Assembly: GCA_019787685.1 (NCBI GenBank) | Contig: JAHNUO010000008.1 | Location: 434,001 to 498,000, forward strand | Direction of reading: 5' to 3' | Source: Chiua virens | Lineage: Eukaryota > Basidiomycota > Agaricomycetes > Boletales > Boletaceae | Length of the DNA stretch: 64,000 bases | Shown: positions 24,111 to 36,258 of the stretch, one piece after another | Layout of the letters: each line of letters opens with the position of its first letter | Numbering within the stretch: position 1 is the first letter of the stretch | Made by a program: the position numbers and the translations under genes | Notes under the pieces: generated by a model | Seen by the model: only the letters and a program-made list of their open reading frames with translations | Databases searched by the model: none | What the model was told of the DNA's origin: nothing

Positions 24111-24521
24111 TCAATTGCGTCCTCGTATGTGACCCAGGTAACGTCTACGGGAATGCCGCACGTGATGTTCACGGAAATGCGGCGCGACATTCTTCGTGAC
24201 AACTTTGCGTTGCACCCTATCCATTCGCACTCAATTATGTCGAACTCGCTCATATTGCGGATGCCATGAACGTGCTTGAGATGTGTTACGGCAGTCATGC
24301 ATGATATCACTTCACCACAGGGCTCCATGCCTGGCTCGTTCGACCATGCGCAAATCCCTTGGCAGGGACACTTCTCCTAGGTAAGACGGCAAGGTCAGCA
24401 GTGGAGTAGTTGAGGATATGAAATCACAAACCTCCTGATCTGAGACCAAAGTGGAATCAATATTATTCTGTGTTTGCTGCTACGAAAGCAGGCGAAGTTC
24501 TTTCACTCTGGTCACCTCCAT
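24111..24521 (-). CDS. Small Cys/His-rich protein, fungal C2H2-like family (frame uncertain)
   Basis: Exon 2 begins EEKCPCQGICAWSNEPGMEP and continues to HLKHVHGIRNMSEFDIIECE, then WIGCNAKLSRR. The spacing CxxxC...HxxxxH resembles short Agaricomycete proteins with degenerate C2H2 fingers. A second finger tail, NVAPHFREHHVRHSRRRYLG, follows but is one base out of frame (break near 24184-24196), so either a lesion, an indel error or an unseen intron separates them. A tiny first exon (ATG GAG at 24521) joined over ~41 nt to QQTQNNIDSTL is my best start but is weak. No function can be given beyond possible nucleic-acid or protein binding. Confidence 0.5.
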
Positions 24522-24824
24522 ATGGATACGGTGCTCACCAACTGAAAGAATACAGATCAGCACTGTGTATTGCGCTAGCACGAGTTTCATGAAAGGACGT
24601 ACAATTATGTTTACACGAAGTTGCGTATGCACGCCCGAGTCACGTTGTCAACATCGACAACCTCCGTGGTTTGGTGCACTTCTCCCGTTCGTTCTTGACC
24701 CCAGAGTTGAATGCGATCCCCCGCATCCTTCGCTAGTCTAGAGTATCACGCCTGATTTCCATACGTACTGCATGTATCGGCTCACCACTCAACCGAACCT
24801 CTCGTGAGACACCCAGATTTTGCC

Positions 24825-26026
24825 TCAGGGGAGACCAAGTTCAGGGTATCGCACGCCGGACATTTGTAGGTCCTGAAACGTAGCATGTTCCTGATCAATA
24901 ATCACTCTCATAATCAGCTTGGTCCCGGCCTCAATGACTAGGCCATTCGGTTGCATTGCTGGTCAGCTGAACGACTTGTGTCCCTTGATCAATGCACAAG
25001 TCATATTTCCCGGCTTCGAAGTATTGCTTCTGGATACGAACTCCAGGAAAGGTGCCCCTGAATATAACGCCGAGCATAATCTGGAATTGCTGGAATGTAT
25101 TGCTGAACAAATAGGATAGTTTTACGTGTGAAGAACAGACCTCGAGCGAAGTTGTGTATTCCTTCGGTATAATGTGCTCCCTCCCGGAAGCATCAATAAG
25201 GGTCACGGATACAAGATTTGAATGTGATAGTTCTGTCCTTCCGTGCGTGATGTACGCACGGAGTTCATGGATGCCACTGGTTACTTCCTGTAGTCGCCCG
25301 TGCTCGTTAATCCGCGATGCAGCCTAGATGGTACATGTATTAGAAGACGTTGCTTATATTCACGAGGGGAATGCGCAACTAGATATTGCATCAGAAAGAA
25401 GTTGATGTCCTTCCCACAATCGGCAAGAATGTGCGTTACTGATTTACAGGCAAGACCGAGACCTTTTCGTTCCTTCAACTCTGTCAATCGACGTGACGTT
25501 TCAGTTCAACCGACTGATTGTCATTGTCATTCGATGAATTCTTGTAGCAGAATATCTCGAATGTGCTGACCTTTCCAAGTCCTCCCGTAATTGCATCTCA
25601 GTAACAGCACAAACGCCGGGGGCATCCGTCAAACATTTGGCCAGGGATTCGACTCTCAATAGAAGCTGTTCAAGATCTGACTTATTCTGGTCCCTCGCCT
25701 GTGAAATGTCAGCAAGCACTCCTCACTAATAAGTACACGCACGTCTATAGCCTCAAGCACACTTAGTAGTCCACCAATAGTGGCCTTGAGTGGCCCTCCT
25801 GCGGCTGGTATTGCGTCGGCAGCAGCCCGCACAACTGGTAGAATGAGCTGGGCCATATCTGCCGCTTCACGTGCGCGAGAGAAGGGAGCGCTACGCAGGA
25901 TCGTATGACTTTATCCTCGTCCGATTGGCAAATCCGAGTCACTTACCGATCTTCTCTTTGGCGGTCCCTTCGCCGGATGACGACAATCCTTGATAGCCGA
26001 CATGCGCAAGATTTGATATACTCCAT
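24825..26026 (-). CDS. Agaricomycete coiled-coil protein with C-terminal ubiquitin-like module
   Basis: The proposed start is MEYIKSCACRLSRIVVIRRR at 26026; an upstream in-frame start near 26131 is possible. The next exon carries APFSRAREAADMAQLILPVV followed by AIPAAGGPLKATIGGLLSVL, a hydrophobic helical region, then a coiled coil (LEQLLLRVESLAKCLTDAPG; SRLTELKERKGLGLACKSVT). The C-terminal part NLVSVTLIDASGREHIIPKE through FQIMLGVIFRGTFPGVRIQK and AGTKLIMRVIIDQEHATFQD matches a domain often annotated in mushrooms as ubiquitin-like. The protein stops after YPELGLP. In related proteins a CxxC zinc module often follows; it is absent here. The N-terminal layout resembles the helical domains of fungal NLR-like proteins, but no function is established. 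Confidence 0.7.
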
Positions 26027-26403
26027 GAGAAAGAAGAATCCCAGATGAATGATGAAAAGCGGGTCGTGATAAATGGACCACAGGAAGCGGCGGAAAGCTG
26101 TGCTAGTAAGCGCGATACATGACACCGTCATCTAATTTGCAAATTGCGCCACTGCCTGTTGTAAAAACACGATGAAAGACTCCTGAATAACACTGGAGAG
26201 ACGGTCAGCATAGTGGTGACGGATCCGCAGGTAGCTTGTAGCAGTGACAAGTTACAGTTTGCTCGCAGTACTCAGCCTCGGAACTTGCTGTGAAAAGTTC
26301 GACACAGGGGTTTGTTTCCTGATTTCAGTAGCCGCTTGAAAAAAGTGGCAGTGATCGGCTTCCACTAGCGCACGCAGTCGCCTTTGTTGTGGTCCTCATC
26401 ATC

Positions 26404-29400
26404 ATGTGGGTTAGTGCCAATGTTTCTCCGATTTTTTTCTGGGTCTAATTGTTTTATTACAAGACTGAACATCGCAATCCGGAAGGACGGACTTACTGGT
26501 TCAACACAGCAACCCGAGAGAGCGTTTGGGAGAAGCCGGATGGTAAGCATCCATCACAATTTGACTGGCTACTATCTGATATCTAGCACAGATCTCAAGA
26601 CTCCATTCGAGGTCGGTTTTTTTCATCCCGATCCATAATCCCGCTTAGTTTTATATCACAGCGTGCACTGACACAGACAAAATGGAAGGAATACTTCTCC
26701 GGAGGAAGGAAGTATTATTACAACGTTTGTCCCATCTGCGATGCCTTTCCTTACTTTTGTTGAGTCCTGAACTTCCACGTCTGTGTAGACGGAATCAAAG
26801 GAATCCAAGTGGGACATGCCGGACGATCTCCTACTTCTCCTCGAAAAGGTCGAGAAGGAAGCCCAGGGTAGTCAGCTGGTGCTAGCCAGTAGTGTGTAAG
26901 TCCTCCTTTTCTCGTGTATTGGCTTGCAGTGTCATGCTTTGTTCAGTCTCGCTGCCTCACCGTCTGCCGCCCAAACTTCCACCGCGCCATCCACCGACAC
27001 ATCAGTTATTCCAGCCTCCACAACAGTTGCAAATGGCACAAATGGCATGATTGCTGTTGGTGCAGCCCTTCCATTCTCTTCAGGCAGTGTTCTTCCCGCG
27101 CGACCAAATCTTCCTGACGATCCGGTGATACCACACAACGGCTTCACAACCATCGAAGAGGGTGAAAAAGCGTTTATGCATTTGTTGAGAAAGGCAGGGG
27201 TTGATGCTGATTGGAGCTGGGACCAAACTATGAGGGCTATCATCACTGATCCTTTGTATAAAGCGCTAAATACACTCGCTGAGAAAAAAACAGCTTGGCA
27301 AAAGGTTAGTATTCATGCTCCTGGGTTTCCCCACATACCTGTCGTATTTTGGATACTGACCAAAAGTGTTATAGTTTACTGATGGACTTCGTGCGAAAGA
27401 GGAAGAAGAGAGGGAAGCTCGATTGTCCAAGTTACGTCCCGCAATCAGGAATATGCTGAGAGGAAACCCCAACGTTTTTCATTACACAACATTCACCACA
27501 GCTGACAAGCTCTTCTCACAACACCCGATATGGCAGCAAGCAAAGATTGAAGCAGAGAGGAGGCTCATATTTGAAGAATATGTCGCAGAACTCAAACAGC
27601 GTGACGTGGTGCGTGTTCGCATATATCCACACACTTCTCGTTTTGCTTATCGTACGATGCTCATCTCCGAGTATAGCAAGAAACCAGGGCAGCCCGGGCT
27701 CGCAGTATTTCCAAAATTGTCACCCTTTTCAAAGAACTAGGCGTCGATGTACTGACGCGATGGCGCAAAGCTCACGAAATGGTCATCGGATCAGAAGAAT
27801 GGAAGAACGACGAGGAATTGCAAAGGCTTCCCACGCTGGACATACTTCTGGCGTTCGAGGACTACAGTCGGGTCAAGGAACGTGGAATCGAAGAACAGAT
27901 GAGGCGTTCCCAAGTGGAGAAGATTCGTTCGGAGAGGAAAGCAAGAGAAGCATTCAAGGTAGGTCAGTTCTACGCGGCATGAAAATATAATTGACCTCTG
28001 GCAGGCTCTCCTTCAAGAACTAGTCGACGCAGGGAAGATCAAGGCACGCACAAAATGGCGCCAGGTTTACCCTACATTCGCTTCAGATGAGCGTTACCTT
28101 AATCTTCTCGGAAAACCCGGCTCCAATCCATTGGAACTCTTTTGGGATCTTGTTGATCAACTCGACCAAAAGCTTGACGCAAAGATTTCTATTGCTGAGG
28201 AATGCATTCGTCGAGTAGAGGTGCCAAATGAGTCGCCAGAGGATGCGGCCAAGGTTGCAGTAGTCGGCGTGCAATCGACTTTCGAGGAGTTCGTGAAGAG
28301 GGTGAGAAGGGATCCTGAATCGGGTAGGAAATTGGGTGAGGAAGACCTCCAAGAGGTGTTCCGGTGTGTGAGTGCCTTTACCCTGATTGTTTTTATCACT
28401 TAGCCACCCGTTAGTTGCACGACCAGGCCGTCAAGAAACAGCAAGACGAGAAACGGCGTAATGAACGTCGGCAAAGACATCTCCAGGATGATCTGCGTTA
28501 CGCGCTCAAGAAACTTTCAGATCCCATCGATATCAATATGTCATACGACACTGTAAGTTCAAGTTCTCGTGTGTAGTTGGCTATGTTTGACTTACAATTC
28601 CACGGATATGCCTAGGCCGTACCCTTCATCGAGCATCTTCCGGAGTATAAAGCCATTGAGGACGAAGAAAGCCGTCGTGCTGCCTTTGCTAGGTTTGCGA
28701 AGCGGCAAAAAGAGCGCCTTCGGGAAATTGCATCCGAAGACGGCGCTTCTACCACGAGCAGGAAGCGTAAGGAACCACCTCGCGATGGCGATAGGGATCG
28801 CGAACGCGAACGCGAGCGTGACCGTGATCGAGATCGCGACCGCGACCGCGACTCGTATCGTGACAGAGGGCGTGACTATGAACGCGATAGAGACCGTGAC
28901 CGCGAACGCGAGAGGGATCGTGGTGACCGCGACCGTGATCGCGACAGAGAAAGAGAGATGCGCGGCTCTCGACACCATCACCGTGCAGACGATCATGACA
29001 CATACACCCGCGACCACGGACATTTAGAACGCGACAGAGATCGTGACCGCGACTACCGTTCCTCCAAGCATCGTGACGAGCGAGACGATAGACGGCGACC
29101 TCGCCGAAGCTCAAGAGACCATGGTCACGGTCGTGGGTATGATGAAGCGCCACCTTATGGCAACGAAGATGAGGACGGAGACAAGGCGCGGGAGAAACGC
29201 GAACGAAGCAGGGATGTGGGGCGCGATGTAACGAAGCACGAAGACAAAGCGTATACTGAAAGGGCCGAGAAGGTACATTGATTGAGGTTTCAAGAATCAA
29301 TGTGATTACTGAACGGTTGTAAAGCGCGCAAGATACGATCCCGAAGTTGACGAATCAAGGGAGCGCAAGGGGGACAAGTCACGGAGGGCTGAGACCCCGG

Positions 29401-29417
29401 AGGAAGGGGAGATATAA
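26404..29417 (+). CDS. PRP40: PRP40-like U1 snRNP splicing factor (WW and FF domains)
   Basis: PRP40 bridges the 5' splice site and the branch point. Exon 1 codes only Met-Trp, joined to [20 protein letters not shown] and VWEKPD (WW1). A second WW domain reads [15 protein letters not shown] then [21 protein letters not shown] low-complexity Ala/Ser/Thr region leads to FF-type domains: [60 protein letters not shown] and [20 protein letters not shown]. The C-terminal ~190 residues are an Arg-Asp/Arg-Glu repeat region. The stop is TAA at 29415 after TPEEGEI. All joins, including [11 protein letters not shown] to [10 protein letters not shown], keep frame. The RD/RE tail is longer than in yeast Prp40 and resembles metazoan PRPF40 C-termini. 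Confidence 0.92.
28793..29070 (+). repeat. Degenerate CGNGAN hexamer repeat encoding RD/RE dipeptides in PRP40
   Basis: The DNA is a run of imperfect six-base units (CGCGAC, CGTGAT, CGCGAA and similar) translating to alternating Arg-Asp and Arg-Glu. It opens a long minus-strand frame as well, which is a composition artefact. Confidence 0.9.
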
Positions 29418-30218
29418 CGGAATGTCGGATGTACGCCTCGTTGACCCAACCATTCTTGGTCCTGTGATTCCTAGCGTTCATTCGTCATCTTTAGGCTTAA
29501 TTAGGTTTTAGTTCATACAATCAGAATTTCTTTCCTCTGATTACCTGCAACGGCGATTAAACAAATAGGGTCGATGACCTCCAGGAAGCAGTAGCTGTGC
29601 TACCATGCGAATTTGCAACAGTACGCCCAAGTTCAAACTTATCTTTGGAGTTGTACTGCCTCACCCTGGGTATTGATAACCGTTTAGTCGGTGGTGTAAA
29701 ATCTGATAGATTCTTTGTTTGCTGTTGACAGGCACCTGTGAATTGTCTGAACGTCCACAAGAATATGACTTGAAACGAGACAAAAAGGTGCGACTCGGAT
29801 GAAATATCCATATCCACCCACAAGTCGATCCCAATTTTACCCCTCTCAGAGATTGTAAACTCATTGGGTCGTACCGTCCTATGAACACGGTCTGACCCCA
29901 GACAGGTATGGATATGCGACGTTCGCTGTGTTTCCGCCGTCAATTACGATTTCAGATGTCCTGGTCAAAGATGTCGCAGGGGGGAACCCATAATGGATGA
30001 TGAGAACTGGCAGGAGAGACCGTCCGACTTCTTCTTCGGAGCTGGAGTCTACAACGGGCCTCCGCTCAACAAGCGCTCTTCGGAGCTAATTACCGACCTT
30101 TTTCATGCATCTCATTTTATGAGTTTGACACCGTTTCGGTCGAGCAGCTAGTACGTGGGATATAAGACCGACGGGGGGGACGAACCTCTCAGTTCACCCA
30201 TACTTGATCCACTTGACA
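29418..30218. other. Intergenic region; distal part duplicated at about 32380-32590
   Basis: No gene is recognised between PRP40 and the 30219 gene. The last ~260 bp (from CCTGGTCAAAGATGT at 29960 through ACCTTTTTCATG and GTTTCGGTCGAGCAGCT near 30140) have clear counterparts near 32392-32555, so this is probably the duplicated promoter of the small gene that follows. Confidence 0.6.
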
Positions 30219-30828
30219 ATGCCTGATAACCTGAATGACGGCATCTGCACCATTACCACCCTCGTCGAAGGGGATGGCAAACTCGGCATCAACTCGACCG
30301 AGCCTGGCTCCCAGGAGGTGGTTATTGATGCTGCCCATACTGAGGTGGGTCGTTCGCGCCGTTTAAGCCCAACAGCGCCGAATTGCGTCCGTCGTTGTTC
30401 CTTATCCAGTGGGAGGTGAAGAAAGCAGACGAGGATCACGCATACGTCCTCCGCGTCAAAGGATACGGGTTTACCTACTGCAATGGCATGACCTTGACGG
30501 CTACAACTTCGCCCAACTGCCAGGTGTGGTACATCACCTACCAAGAAGTCCACGATGCGTATACGTGAGTACCCATACCACGCTGCGGAAGGAGCACTGA
30601 GAATTCATCATCACAACAGCATTGCCAAAGGTAAACATGACTCTTCGGGATGGAACGCCGTTTTGGATGAAGTCGGAGGCAAGGGCGTAAGTGTCCTACG
30701 TGACAAAAAATACCTTGGCGTTTAATTCAGAGCTTTTGCAGGTCAAGGTAACCCCCATCATATATTTCCCCACCTTCCCTGCGCGATACCCACCGACATA
30801 CTTGTACAAGTTCGGTTTCTTGGATTGA
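30219..30828 (+). CDS. Small fungal protein, possibly beta-trefoil (mycocypin/Kunitz-like inhibitor)
   Basis: Four exons (introns 30345-30409, about 30567-30620 and 30688-30741) encode ~150 residues: MPDNLNDGICTITTLVEGDG, then DAAHTEWEVKKADEDHAYVL, KGYGFTYCNGMTLTATTSPN, VWYITYQEVHDAYTIAKGKH and VTPIIYFPTFPARYPPTYLY. The short beta-strand pattern with a WxV...YxL core and the opening DGxxTIxxLxEG recall mushroom beta-trefoil protease inhibitors. This is resemblance by pattern only; overall identity to any known family cannot be judged here. There is no signal peptide, which fits the cytosolic mushroom inhibitors and lectins. Two decayed relatives lie downstream (near 31750 and 32650). The CDS is intact and ends with TGA at 30826. 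Confidence 0.65.
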
Positions 30829-31639
30829 TCTGAAAGATATTTCCGATACTGGATTGGAACGTAATTAATGGCGTAGCTACTTGTAGTGAGTGGATGCGAC
30901 GCATTGACTAGTTAGATAAGTATATTCCTGGCGACAGCCTACACGAGTGATATTTGCACCAAGTGGGCGAGACAGGTGGAACATGCCACATGATGCCGGA
31001 AAACCTCATTTGTTTGAACTGGCAAAGTAAAGATACTTGTGTTCGATCATATTTTGATCCGAATATCCGAGCCATCCGGGCCATACATCACGCACCACGC
31101 ATCATACCTCCGAGTGGCGCACAAAGTTAGTTTCGAAGGCCTGAAATTCTGGTCATGTTCAAGTGCATGCAAGTACCAACAACTTCATGCCTGTCGATGA
31201 TATACATATGATATCCCAAAATAGACATGTAATTTCACCCTGCTCCGGCGATGGCATCAATTAGCAAGTCAAAAGTATTACGACGGGTGGCAGGCTACAA
31301 CCTTCTACAGTCTACAATGAATATTAGGAACCACAGGAGAATCCATCTAAGACAACAGGCTAGCTCAGTGTTGCCGCGAACTGAACCGCTGAAGACTTTG
31401 GGGCCACTTCTTCAGGGGAAGGTATTTGATTATTATGCTAAATTATGACCAGCAACGAGTCCGCTTGGGGGGATTTTGACTTACAGTAATGTAAGCCGAT
31501 ACCTTGTGTTCATCAAAGCTGCGCTTAGTGAGTTTCAGCTCCGCAGTCAACTAGTATAGTAAGATGCCCTGTATGCGCTCCACGATTGTACTATCATGTA
31601 GATAATGACGAACCTTTTTGATGCCCATCCATTTAACAA
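30829..31639. other. Gene-poor stretch between copies A and B
   Basis: About 800 bp, AT-richer than its surroundings. A 65-codon frame at 31251-31448 has no splice support or family resemblance. I see nothing else. Confidence 0.4.
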
Positions 31640-31960
31640 ATCCTTGCAGCAAGTACTGTTTCGGATGATCGGTGAGTAGCCTCCTCATAGTAAGTAATAT
31701 ACAAAAGGCAGACGAAGCGAGGTCGTGGCTCCAAACGCTACTGTCACCGAGGTATGTCGGTGCTTGGGACATCACCGTTTGGTGCTAAACTGGGTCTATC
31801 CCTGCTTACAATCCAGTGGGGAGTGAAAAAAGTGGACGGGAGAGATAATGTATACCTCAGCGTCAAAGACTACGAGCGTACCTTCTGCAATGGGTATCCA
31901 CTTCAAAGACAACCCAGGATTGTAGGTGTCCAACTGATATAGGTCAGAAAATGACAAGCG
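31640..31960 (+). pseudogene. Decayed paralogue of the 30219 gene (copy B)
   Basis: The segment WGVKKVDGRDNVYLSVKDYE then TFCNGY parallels WEVKKADEDHAYVLRVKGYG then TYCNGM of the intact copy. The preceding intron (31752-31816) has the same position, the same acceptor ATCCAG and the same length of 65 nt as intron 1 of the intact gene. The upstream GTACTGTTTCGGATGATC also matches the shared promoter block. No start codon or N-terminal exon can be assembled, and the frame ends after RIVGVQLI, so it appears to be a fragment. Confidence 0.65.
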
Positions 31961-32369
31961 TTCAACTCAGTCACTCACGACAATGGGTCAAGGTGTTCAC
32001 AACCATAGCCCTTCGTATCTATCCTCCGCAATCACCCCTCCCCCGATATACTTGATTAATTAGAGGGATGAGTGCATTCGTGGCTACACAGTTAATAAAT
32101 GCAAGTGTGAAGTGAAGTAGAAATGAAACTCAGAGTTTCGAATCGCTGCCGTTTGACATTTGTGAAAATTTGGATAACCACATGAAGGGCCCTCTTGAGA
32201 AGAAGCGAGTGGCGCAGTGGAATGCTCACCAATAATTTGGTCCGATATACTACGTGCCGGAGAATAGTATGCCCTGTTAAGTCTGGAGAGAGCTGATCGT
32301 CATGTCCGAGTTTCCGAGTCTATGAACGGTGGACACGGTTTACCCCCAACGCGATACTTGCTCACTTTG

Positions 32370-32870
32370 TTCCCGCCGCGCATTTCAGTTGCCTGGTCAA
32401 AAATGTTGTTAAGATGGTCTCCGACCTTCCTCGAGAATCGTACAAAGGAATGGGTGGCGGCCTTCCATTCAACGATCTTTCCTTGGGTTCAGTTGCCAAC
32501 CTTTTTCATGTTTATTCAATTTGACGAGTTCTACACTGTTTCGGATGAGCAGCTGGCTTATGGTGTGACAGGCAACGAGGGTGGGACGAACCCCGCGTCC
32601 ACTAGCAGCTAGCAAGCTTTTCATCAAGTTTCTAGCACTGCCGTCACCGACAGACTCACATCACCGATGGAGCCCTAAGAGCGCTGAACTCATCTTCGTT
32701 TGTTGTCTAGTAGAAAGCGATGCAATTGGATGGGGTGGAGGACGTATACCTGCTCAGTGCCAAAGCCAGTGACTGTACCTCCGCTTTGCAAGACCAGCTC
32801 CAGGAGGAGCATTACTCGTCAGGCATACCAAGATACGAGTACAGAGCGGCAGTAATATCGAGAAACCACC
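32370..32870 (+). pseudogene. Decayed paralogue of the 30219 gene with its promoter block (copy C)
   Basis: Bases ~32392-32555 match the region upstream of the intact gene (CCTGGTCAAA; ACCTTTTTCATG; GAGTT then CACTGTTTCGG and GAGCAGCT). Downstream, GTCACCGACAGACTCACATCACC aligns with the exon-intron junction of copy B but has lost the GT donor. After the acceptor-like TTGTCTAG, the conserved Trp codon reads TAG, and the next stretch (VEDVYLLSAKASDCTSALQ) parallels the core in another frame. These lesions make function very unlikely. Confidence 0.6.
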
Positions 32871-33071
32871 ATGCTGGATAGCATTGGAATCAAAAACACC
32901 GATGCAAGGTGGTCGGAAATGGTCATTATGCGGGATCTTTCCAACGGGATTTGTTGAGTTTTTATCTCGTCGAGGGGTTCTTCACTGGGAAACGGCGTAT
33001 CAACTTTCTCGCATCGAAAAGGGTCGGTAAACAAATTAACTATAGGGAAACAGAGGGTAAAAAAATTTCGG

Positions 33072-33590
33072 CTATGATGACAGCGGGAGGTTCGTGAACT
33101 GGATAGGACCAATGCGTAGACGGGTGTATGGGTGCTTATTTTTTATGGTCTTTTGGTATCCCTTTCTCCGCTTCTTCTTGAAGACCACCTCCATTTTCCC
33201 CTTGGTGTGTTCTATGACGGTAGCCTCCACTTTGACATGGTTGCGCGGAAGGAGTGGTTCCCCGCGAAGTGTATATTCACGTGATCCTATTTCGTGGATG
33301 TCACGGAGATGGAGTATGTCGCCAACGCAGACGTCTTTGAGGTGAGGAACGGTGAGGACGTCGCGTGGAGTTAAGATATATTTTCTCCCGACCACGGAAG
33401 CGATGATATATTGGGATGGCTGGGAACGGATGATGTTCAATGCGGCGGTGGTAGAGTCTGGCGCAGAATGGAAGCAGGACCTTGCGACTTGCGACGGACG
33501 GTCAATTACATGCCAAGGGAATAAAAAGAAAATACGCCTACCATTGCGGACGGTCTGAGTGAGCCAGCTGCGAACGTGCCAGCTTGCCAT
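33072..33590 (-). CDS. MRPL49: Mitochondrial ribosomal protein bL21m
   Basis: A large-subunit protein of the mitochondrial ribosome. It starts MASWHVRSWLTQTVRNV at 33590, a presequence rich in basic and hydroxylated residues, and continues after an intron (about 33483-33540). The conserved bL21 core follows: QYIIASVVGRKYILTPRDVL, VCVGDILHLRDIHEIGSREY, VKVEATVIEHTKGKMEVVFK and KKRRKGYQKTIKNKHPYTRL then RIGPI. VVFKKKRRKGYxKxxxHxxxYTxLRI is the diagnostic bL21 signature. The stop lies at 33072 after FTNLPLSS, a short extension past the usual end. It faces the ATP1 gene across 162 bp. Confidence 0.92.
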   Translation of the reverse strand: MASWHVRSWLTQTVRNGRRIFFLFPWHVIDRPSQVARSCFHSAPDSTTAALNIIRSQPSQYIIASVVGRKYILTPRDVLTVPHLKDVCVGDILHLRDIHEIGSREYTLRGEPLLPRNHVKVEATVIEHTKGKMEVVFKKKRRKGYQKTIKNKHPYTRLRIGPIQFTNLPLSS

Positions 33591-33752
33591 GACGGACAAA
33601 GAACGCGTGTGACAGTGTGACTGGTACTATTCCGCATCACGCCGTGTCGCGCCGACGTCGAAGCGATTGAATCGGCGATTTAAAATTGTGGTTTTTGGTG
33701 TCCACCCGAGAATTCCCTACTTCTCCATCCTCACCTTTGCCTCTCTCGGACA
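33591..33752. promoter_or_regulatory. 162-bp divergent intergenic region (bL21m / ATP1)
   Basis: Two nuclear genes for mitochondrial proteins start in opposite directions 162 bp apart, so coordinated expression from a shared promoter is likely. It contains GCGCCGACGTCGAAGCG near 33650 and a C/T-rich run before ATP1; I cannot name a specific factor. Confidence 0.45.
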
Positions 33753-35880
<2,128 letters not shown>

Positions 35881-36258
35881 ATTTTCCGATGGTGCACCGC
35901 TTTGGTGAAGGACATGACATAAAATTACTTGCATACGCTGTAGTCTTCAGGTCCTTGTTATACCTTGGCGAATGTTATCATTATTTCGCGGCGCGACATC
36001 TCGTGAATGATCAATCGATCATGTGGTAGGCAGTTCGTCAACGCTTGTTGGGCCAATGTCATGCAGTTGTGCCACGTTGTATCCGCCTCCGGAAGATGGC
36101 ACGGTAAATGAGATGAGTCTTAAGGCAAAGTTATGTGGTCTGGAAACACTCGCTGATTAGCATTCTATGTATATCCTCGTTTGATACAACCTCGAGGTAA
36201 CGGAGTTGCATGTGCCGGAAAGCCGATAGCAATACTTGAAGGAGACAAACGACAAAGC

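Noticed and set aside
28592..29300. Long minus-strand frames (143 and 183 codons) opposite PRP40
   Set aside because: They lie exactly over the RD/RE hexamer repeat; the repeat lacks stop codons in the antisense frames, so the frames are composition artefacts.
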